NCBI GenBank assembly: GCA_012800665.1
Contig: JAAZIW010000005.1
Coordinates: forward strand, 1 to 37,767
Direction of reading: 5' to 3'
Length of the DNA: 37,767 nucleotides
Source of the DNA: Rikenellaceae bacterium
GTDB lineage: Bacteria; Bacteroidota; Bacteroidia; Bacteroidales; UBA932
A model generated the notes under the pieces. The model searched no databases. It was not told where the DNA came from and saw only the letters and a list, made by a program, of their open reading frames with translations. Of this stretch, positions 33,130 to 37,767 are shown piece by piece; position 1 is the stretch's first letter, and each line of letters opens with the position of its first letter. A program made the translations under genes and the position numbers.

Positions 33130-34233
33130 CTATTTCAGCCGATAGTCGGAAATGTTCTGCAATCCGGGAATGCCGTAATATTTTGGCACGAGGTCGCCTT
33201 TCAAGTAAACTAAACGGCCGAGATTTTCGGGGTGGTCCACCAAATTGAGAACCTGGCGTATATCGCCTTTTTGCAATTGCACCGCAAGGCAGCTTTCTTT
33301 GTCTGCAGAGGTGGATGTGGGGGAGAGGACAAGGTTGGTGACCGATTTGAAAGGAGGGCTGAAAGAGCAGCCGCTCGCAGTGCAGTCGCCTCCGGCTATA
33401 TAGCCGTACACCCATACCCCGGCAGGGCTTTCGGATGCTTTGCTGCGCGCTTCTCCAACGCTGAGGGCGCCCGACAAATCGGTGTTGTCTCCTTCTGAAC
33501 CAGAGCCTCCGGAATTAAAAAAGAAGTTTTCTGCGGTATAGCTTAGAGAAGTGTCGATTTCCATGCTGAAACCCTCGCCGTATTTGTCAGCGGTAGAGCT
33601 TACTTCTTTTATGTTGTTGCCGGCATCAATTCGCAGGATGAGTATCTCCCGCGCTGCGAGTTCGCGTGTAAGCAGTGTGCTTGTATTGCCGCCATAACAG
33701 AATTCCAGCCACACCGGACCGGGTTTGAAATATCCTGTGCGCTTTTCGCCGTAACCGTACACTAAGGAGCCGGTAGCGCTGTGAAGGTAGAAAGTGCCGT
33801 CGGGATATTCTGCGCGGAAATTAATTCCTGTTTGCAACCTGACTCCCGCATTCAGTTGAGCGCAAGACAAATGCACTGCCGAAATCACTCCGGACTCTAT
33901 GGTAAATGTTTGATAATCACCAAATTGTTGTGCATCGAAAAGAGGCTCTGAAAACTTGCGGGAAATTGCCGATATGGTATAGTCCCCAGGCAGCAATTTC
34001 ATTTGTTTAGGGAGTGAGGAATAAATGCCCGAAAAAATACTTTTTCCCGATTCTTCAGATATTTCTATCATAAAAAGATTGGTGTCGGGAATTTCTGTTA
34101 TTGCGCGGCTTGACTGTGACTCGAATGCGATTTGCAGAAAACCTTTCTGAGGAGAAGGTCCCGACATTATGCGGTCGCAGGATAATAACGACAGCGCCAA
34201 TAGTAAGGATGTGATAATGCAAGATTTCTTCAT
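33130..34233 (-). CDS. DUF4493 and DUF6359 domain lipoprotein
   Basis: From ATG 34233 the protein has 367 residues and begins with a lipoprotein signal (acylated Cys19, LLSC). An in-frame start 20 codons earlier gives a charged extension before the signal and is rejected. The first half looks like DUF4493: a repeated beta pattern with LPGDYTISAISRK and the following FTIESGVISAVHLSC. The C-terminal ~95 residues match the DUF6359 OB-fold-like pattern, from GYIAGGDCT through VQLQKGDIRQVLNLVDHPENLG and VYLKGDL to YYGIPGLQ. Both families occur in Bacteroidales surface proteins near fimbrial genes. It faces the DUF3575 gene across a divergent control region. Molecular function is unknown. Confidence 0.8.
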   Translation of the reverse strand: MKKSCIITSLLLALSLLSCDRIMSGPSPQKGFLQIAFESQSSRAITEIPDTNLFMIEISEESGKSIFSGIYSSLPKQMKLLPGDYTISAISRKFSEPLFDAQQFGDYQTFTIESGVISAVHLSCAQLNAGVRLQTGINFRAEYPDGTFYLHSATGSLVYGYGEKRTGYFKPGPVWLEFCYGGNTSTLLTRELAAREILILRIDAGNNIKEVSSTADKYGEGFSMEIDTSLSYTAENFFFNSGGSGSEGDNTDLSGALSVGEARSKASESPAGVWVYGYIAGGDCTASGCSFSPPFKSVTNLVLSPTSTSADKESCLAVQLQKGDIRQVLNLVDHPENLGRLVYLKGDLVPKYYGIPGLQNISDYRLK

Positions 34234-34556
34234 AATTTTTCGTTTTTGTGAATTTACGAAGACTTTCCGTTGTATCGGAGGAGTAAAAATCAACTTTTTT
34301 TGTTTTACTGTGTAAAACAGGGTGATTTTCCCAAAGAATATTTTTTCTCAAAAATGGCCTCTCGTGTTAGTCTGTTGAGGATAAAGGATAAAAAACAAAA
34401 AAAACCAAAAAAAATGTTCATTTTTTTCGAAAAAGTGTTGCTATGTTTGAAAAAGGTTTTATCTTTGCAGTCCGAAAAATTTGACGATTTAAAATTATAT
34501 CCAAGGCTCATGCCGAAAATATGACTTCTGTCGTTTTTTTTTGTGAAAAAAGGTAC
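34234..34556. other. Divergent fimbrial control region with palindrome and A/T tracts
   Basis: This 323-base stretch separates the DUF4493/DUF6359 gene (minus) from the DUF3575 gene (plus). It holds an interrupted palindrome, TGTTTTACtgtGTAAAACA at 34301-34319, a dense series of A and T runs at about 34389-34435, and a plus-strand promoter (34437-34467). No promoter of the usual type is evident for the minus-strand gene. No convincing small gene was found; the short open frames crossing it overlap the repeats and lack family patterns. Confidence 0.6.
34437..34467 (+). promoter_or_regulatory. Bacteroidota promoter for the DUF3575 operon
   Basis: TATCTTTG (34460-34467) fully matches the -7 consensus, and GTTG (34437-34440), one mismatch from the TTTG -33 box, is 19 bases upstream. 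The A/T runs just upstream could act as UP-like DNA. The leader to the ATG at 34557 would be about 85 bases. Confidence 0.65.
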
Positions 34557-36104
34557 ATGGTTGGACAATACTTCAGGAGGGCACTAATTGCGTGCTTATT
34601 AACCCTCGCAGCCGAAATTACGCTTGCAGCTTTCGACACCGCAAATGTGAAAACATCTGCGGATGAGGTGTTTATACGCAAGTCTACTGTCATCCACTTC
34701 AAGGTTAATCTCTTCGAACCCGATAGAGCATATGAAAACAATGCAGCCAGCCTCGATTCTTTAGTAAGCTGGATTAATCGCATCAATGGCAATGAAAATG
34801 CCACACTCGAAAAAATAACAGTCCGTTCCGCCGCTTCTCCTGAAGGCGGGGATTCTTACAATCAAAGTCTTGCCGAAAAACGCGCCAGGTCAATTTCCCT
34901 TTTCATTATTGAAAATACCGGCGTGGATCGTTCCCTCATTATAGAAAATCCCGTAGGCTCCGATTACGAGGGCCTTCGCAATATGGTCGATACTGTTTCT
35001 TTCCAGTATAGAGACGAGGTTATCCATATTCTGGACAATACTCCTTTATACGTTTATAGGAATGGAAAAATAGTAGATAGTAAAAAGAAACAACTTATGG
35101 ATTTGCGCGGCGGTCGTCCTTGGTTTTGGATGCTGTCCAACCTGTACCCAAGCTTGCGCCGGACTAAAGTCGTGATAGACTACGCCGAGCGTATAAAAAG
35201 GCATTCAGAGCTCAAGGATACCGCCAAATCCATTTCTCCTACTGTTATCCCCACAGTCATAGATACCACATCTTTGGCTGCGGAGCCGGCAGTTAGAGAT
35301 AAAGTTAAAATTGTTTCTCCTGTTATTCCCACAGTCGCCGATACGACATCCGCGACTGTGGAGGTAACAGTTTCTGACATTCCTTCCGAAATCAAGGAGG
35401 TGATAGTCAGGGATACTGTCGTAATCAGAGATACTGTCATAATCAGAGACACGATCGTAATAAGGGATACAATCCGTATCTGCGATGCAATCGAGCCCGT
35501 TCCTGAAACCGTTCCCGACACTCTTGAAACCATTGTCCAACCAATAGATACCTTCGCTCAGCAGGATCTTATCAAGATATTCAAGGCAAGGGTTGCTTTC
35601 AGCACTAATGTATTGTACGACCTTGCCATCACCCCTAATTTCAGCATGGAGATTCCCATCGGCAGGCGTTGGAGCACGGGCTTTAACTATACCTTCCCAT
35701 GGTACGTTTGGGATGGCAATACACGCGCCTACGAAATTCTCCATTTGGATATTTTTGCCCGCTATTGGTTCAATCCTTCCGAAGCCCTTACAGGCTGGTT
35801 TGCAGGAGTGAATTTCGGCGGAGGCTATTTCGATATCCAGCCCAAGGGTGCAGGTTATCAGGGAGAAGCTTCTGTAATAAGCATAGAGGCGGGTTACAAC
35901 TGGTATATCAACAAGCATTGGCGCTTTACGCTCTCCGCCGCAGCCGGCTGGATGGGCGCCGGATATCGCAGGTACGATGCCATTAAGAGCACCTATACCC
36001 ACTTGGTAGAAAGGTATGAAGGCACCTATACATGGTACGGTCCCACCCGTCTGAATGTAGGCTTCACCTATGTGTTTGGTCGTAACGTAGTAAAGAATAA
36101 GTAA
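34557..36104 (+). CDS. OmpA-like and DUF3575 outer-membrane barrel protein
   Basis: The start at 34557 gives 515 residues with a signal peptide (RRALIACLLTLAAEITLA); ATG 34521 would add a 12-residue extension. Residues ~40-140 resemble an OmpA C-terminal peptidoglycan-binding domain (VRSAASPEG, then NQSLAEKRARSI). A linker follows with two imperfect copies of a ~24-residue unit (SPTVIPTVIDTTS, SPVIPTVADTTS) and four 6-residue repeats RDT(V/I)xI coded at 35409-35480. The C-terminal ~180 residues are a DUF3575 beta-barrel (RVAFSTNVLYDLAITPNFS to the final GFTYVFGRN). Such genes head Bacteroidales fimbrial loci and probably provide an outer-membrane anchor. The stop overlaps the next ATG by one base. 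Confidence 0.82.
   Translation: MVGQYFRRALIACLLTLAAEITLAAFDTANVKTSADEVFIRKSTVIHFKVNLFEPDRAYENNAASLDSLVSWINRINGNENATLEKITVRSAASPEGGDSYNQSLAEKRARSISLFIIENTGVDRSLIIENPVGSDYEGLRNMVDTVSFQYRDEVIHILDNTPLYVYRNGKIVDSKKKQLMDLRGGRPWFWMLSNLYPSLRRTKVVIDYAERIKRHSELKDTAKSISPTVIPTVIDTTSLAAEPAVRDKVKIVSPVIPTVADTTSATVEVTVSDIPSEIKEVIVRDTVVIRDTVIIRDTIVIRDTIRICDAIEPVPETVPDTLETIVQPIDTFAQQDLIKIFKARVAFSTNVLYDLAITPNFSMEIPIGRRWSTGFNYTFPWYVWDGNTRAYEILHLDIFARYWFNPSEALTGWFAGVNFGGGYFDIQPKGAGYQGEASVISIEAGYNWYINKHWRFTLSAAAGWMGAGYRRYDAIKSTYTHLVERYEGTYTWYGPTRLNVGFTYVFGRNVVKNK
35409..35480 (+). repeat. Four tandem 18-bp repeats coding RDTxxI
   Basis: The four units start at 35409, 35427, 35445 and 35463 and encode RDTVVI, RDTVII, RDTIVI and RDTIRI. 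DNA identity between units is moderate, so copies have diverged. They lie in the linker between the OmpA-like and barrel domains. Confidence 0.8.
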
Positions 36105-37225
36105 TGAGAAAGCTCAGGTCATACGTTCTTATGCTTCTCGCAGCTGTCGTTCTGGCGGCTACGGGTTGCGAGCGCAGACCTATGGAGGCAGACTACGTTC
36201 CCACCGTAAGGGTTATTGTGAAATGCGATTGGCAATACTTCTGCGAAGAGCCCACCGGTATGACCATGTACTTCTTCAGGGACGGCGAAGACACTCCACG
36301 TGTAATCAGTACTTCACAAGTAAACGATGTGGCGGTGAATCTTCCCGCAGGCCATTGGAGAATGTTCCTCATCAACCAGAGCGTTTACGAGTTTTCAAGC
36401 TACGAATTCTTCAGCATGAACAAATACGCTCAAGCTTTCGTGCGCCTTGCAGAGATTAAATCCAATTGGTACGTTCCGAGCAAAATCAAGTCAATAAGCA
36501 AAGAAACCTTTATCGGACACGACCCCGAGCACCTCGCCGTTGCCCTGGCAAGCGAGTTCGACATCACTCACGAAATGGTGGATCACTATCAATCGGCTTA
36601 TTACGAATATAAGACCAGACTGAAGAGCAAGGCCCCGGACAGCGAATTGGATTATTATCTGAGCGCTATGGACGAATACACATACGTTATCCCTGTAACG
36701 GCACGCGACATTATTTCCACCGTGAGGGCACGTATCTATATAAACAATATCAGAAGCTTGCGCTCCGTACGCGCCGCCCTTACCGGCATGGCTCAGAACT
36801 TTGTGCTTACCAAAGACAGGACGGATGAGGGGGATGTGGATCAGCTGCTCGAATCCTGGGTAGTAGAATTCGATGAAGAAGTCCCCACCCGCGGTTATAT
36901 AGAGTCGCAGGTTACCACCCTCGGTCTTCCGAATGGAGTTACCAGTGTAGAGGGAAGAGCGCCTGAGCTTAACTCGCTAGGACTCAATATGCTTATGAAA
37001 GACGGCAAAACCCTGTTGAAGTACGATTTTTTAGTGGGGCACAAGTTCCAAATCACCAAGGATGAAAGTGGATTGGGCTTGAGGCTGAATCTCTATTTGC
37101 AGGAAGGTTACGATAAAGACCCTGTAATAACATTGCCTGATGTGGTGGTAGAAGAGGGCGGCGGCGGATTCAAGGCTGATGTTGTGGATTGGGAAGATGA
37201 AATCAATGTCGGAATACCGATTTAA
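36104..37225 (+). CDS. DUF5119 lipoprotein
   Basis: This 373-residue protein has a lipoprotein signal (acylated Cys22, AATGC) followed at once by ERRP, the conserved start of DUF5119 proteins. The family pattern continues with a V-x-V-x-C-D-W strand, the PTGMTMYFFRDG segment, and VNLPAGHWRMFLINQS. The second half, with VIPVTARDI and a C-terminal LNLYLQEGYDKDPVITLPDV segment, is less conserved. DUF5119 proteins are frequent in fimbrillin loci and probably sit on the outer membrane as pilus accessory components. ATG overlaps the upstream TAA (TAATG), indicating coupling. A fimbrillin gene follows after 110 bases. Confidence 0.85.
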   Translation: MRKLRSYVLMLLAAVVLAATGCERRPMEADYVPTVRVIVKCDWQYFCEEPTGMTMYFFRDGEDTPRVISTSQVNDVAVNLPAGHWRMFLINQSVYEFSSYEFFSMNKYAQAFVRLAEIKSNWYVPSKIKSISKETFIGHDPEHLAVALASEFDITHEMVDHYQSAYYEYKTRLKSKAPDSELDYYLSAMDEYTYVIPVTARDIISTVRARIYINNIRSLRSVRAALTGMAQNFVLTKDRTDEGDVDQLLESWVVEFDEEVPTRGYIESQVTTLGLPNGVTSVEGRAPELNSLGLNMLMKDGKTLLKYDFLVGHKFQITKDESGLGLRLNLYLQEGYDKDPVITLPDVVVEEGGGGFKADVVDWEDEINVGIPI

Positions 37226-37238
37226 TGTGATACGGCAT

Positions 37239-37252
37239 CTTATATATATAAG
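37239..37252. repeat. A/T palindrome CTTATATATATAAG
   Basis: A perfect 14-base palindrome lies shortly after the DUF5119 stop and about 84 bases before the fimbrillin start. It has no U-tract and is too weak for a normal terminator. It may be a protein-binding site or an RNA hairpin separating the accessory genes from the fimbrillin gene. Confidence 0.5.
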
Positions 37253-37279
37253 GTTAGAAAATTTAAAAATCGAATAAAA

Positions 37280-37339
37280 ATGAAAGATTTGAAAAATAAT
37301 AAACAACAAATAATAAACAACAAAAACAAAAAATCATGA
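37280..37339 (+). CDS. Possible 19-residue upstream ORF of the fimbrillin gene
   Basis: ATG at 37280 opens a 19-codon Lys/Asn/Gln-rich reading frame (KDLKNNKQQIINNKNKKS) that ends with TGA at 37337-37339. Its last bases overlap the fimbrillin start as ATGA. It contains both copies of the 14-base tandem repeat. It may be a leader peptide that couples translation, or only an accident of A-rich leader sequence. No start context is distinctive in this phylum, so confidence is low. Confidence 0.3.
   Translation: MKDLKNNKQQIINNKNKKS
37294..37321 (+). repeat. Two tandem copies of a 14-bp repeat in the fimbrillin leader
   Basis: AAATAATAAACAAC occurs twice in exact head-to-tail order (37294-37307 and 37308-37321), 15 bases upstream of the fimbrillin ATG. 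The unit length is not a multiple of three. Confidence 0.9.
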
Positions 37340-37767
37340 AAAAGTATTTTGTTATCGCAGCAGCTGCTGCCCTTGTTCTTGGAGCATGCTCCAAGAACAT
37401 CATCGATGTAACCAGTACAGGAAATGTTATTGGTTTCAGTACTTACTCTCCCACGCCTACCAAGGCGGGCGGTTCATTTGTAACCGGCACCAACTTCAAC
37501 GGAGTTAACGCAGACGATCAGCTTATAGGTGTTTATGCCTATAACACAGGTAGTGCTACTTATGCTGATGCAACACACACACCGAACTTTATGAGTGATG
37601 TTAAGGTTAAACTTTTGGCTAATGGCGATTCACCTTCAACTGAGTATTCTCCGATACGCTATTGGCCTACCGATGAGGCTAACAACAAGCTTACCTTCTT
37701 TGCCTATTATCCAAATTTGGCGGGAAACAACATCACTAAGACGGCAGGCACCGGTCTCGTGGATTTC
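37336..37767 (+). CDS. Fimbrillin-family lipoprotein (3' end outside window)
   Basis: The visible 144 codons encode a lipoprotein signal (acylated Cys18, VLGAC) followed by a fimbrillin (Mfa-like) N-terminal domain. Typical marks are IGFSTYS, TPTKAGG, LIGVYAYNTG, then the YSPIRYWPTDE and LTFFAYYPN segments. Fimbrillin-family proteins form the stalk or accessory subunits of type V pili of Bacteroidales, after export and lipid attachment to the outer membrane. It follows the DUF5119 gene by 110 A-rich bases that include a 14-base tandem repeat and a short upstream frame overlapping the start. The C-terminal half lies beyond the window. Confidence 0.88.
   Translation, partial: MKKYFVIAAAAALVLGACSKNIIDVTSTGNVIGFSTYSPTPTKAGGSFVTGTNFNGVNADDQLIGVYAYNTGSATYADATHTPNFMSDVKVKLLANGDSPSTEYSPIRYWPTDEANNKLTFFAYYPNLAGNNITKTAGTGLVDF

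Noticed and set aside
34234-34556. Invertible fimbrial promoter
   Set aside because: I found no pair of inverted repeats flanking the promoter and no invertase gene in the window.

Overview
The window reads as chromosomal DNA of an anaerobic Bacteroidota bacterium, most likely a gut-type Bacteroidales. The evidence is the repeated presence of the Bacteroidota -7 promoter element TAnnTTTG, the near absence of Shine-Dalgarno sequences, oxygen-sensitive enzymes (pyruvate:ferredoxin oxidoreductase, anaerobic ribonucleotide reductase with its radical-SAM activase, a 2x[4Fe-4S] ferredoxin), and Bacteroidales-restricted fimbrial families (fimbrillin, DUF4906, DUF3575, DUF5119, DUF4493/DUF6359). No integrase, transposase, CRISPR array or rRNA is visible.

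Layout. 1-5925 (minus) is a tight six-gene run: POT-family peptide transporter, DUF2400/TIGR02757 protein, zeta-toxin-like kinase, tldD, pmbA-like gene, and a SlyD-type FKBP isomerase cut by the left edge. Diverging from it, 6004-10619 (plus) carries an LpxL-like acyltransferase, pepD and a secreted GH36 alpha-galactosidase. Then, on minus, come nrdD-nrdG (13385-10662), the ribosomal operon rpsF-rpsR-rplI (15208-13943), and parE followed by a PlsC-like acyltransferase and an acyl-CoA/ACP synthetase (19493-15275). A DUF1573 lipo/periplasmic protein (minus) diverges from a ferredoxin, a DNA-binding-domain-only LysR protein and a second acyltransferase (19937-21564, plus). PFOR and fabD follow on minus, and fabD diverges from a tRNA-Arg(CCG).

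From 26.4 kb to the right edge the window is dominated by type V (fimbrillin) pilus-type surface genes. A FimA/Mfa-like lipoprotein and a DUF4906 lipoprotein (26468-29842, plus) are followed by an M16 peptidase lipoprotein (minus). A DUF4493-DUF6359 lipoprotein (minus) then faces a plus-strand set: OmpA-like/DUF3575 barrel protein, DUF5119 lipoprotein, and a fimbrillin cut by the right edge. The proteins in this region are largely exported and several carry lipoboxes, consistent with outer-membrane pilus assembly.

The most interesting structural signals are non-coding. They are a 14-bp tandem repeat inside a 19-codon upstream ORF that overlaps the fimbrillin start codon and could switch its frame; divergent promoters arranged as inverted repeats; several nearly leaderless starts; an unexplained inverted-repeat island between nrdD and rplI; and a palindrome with A-tracts in the divergent fimbrial control region.
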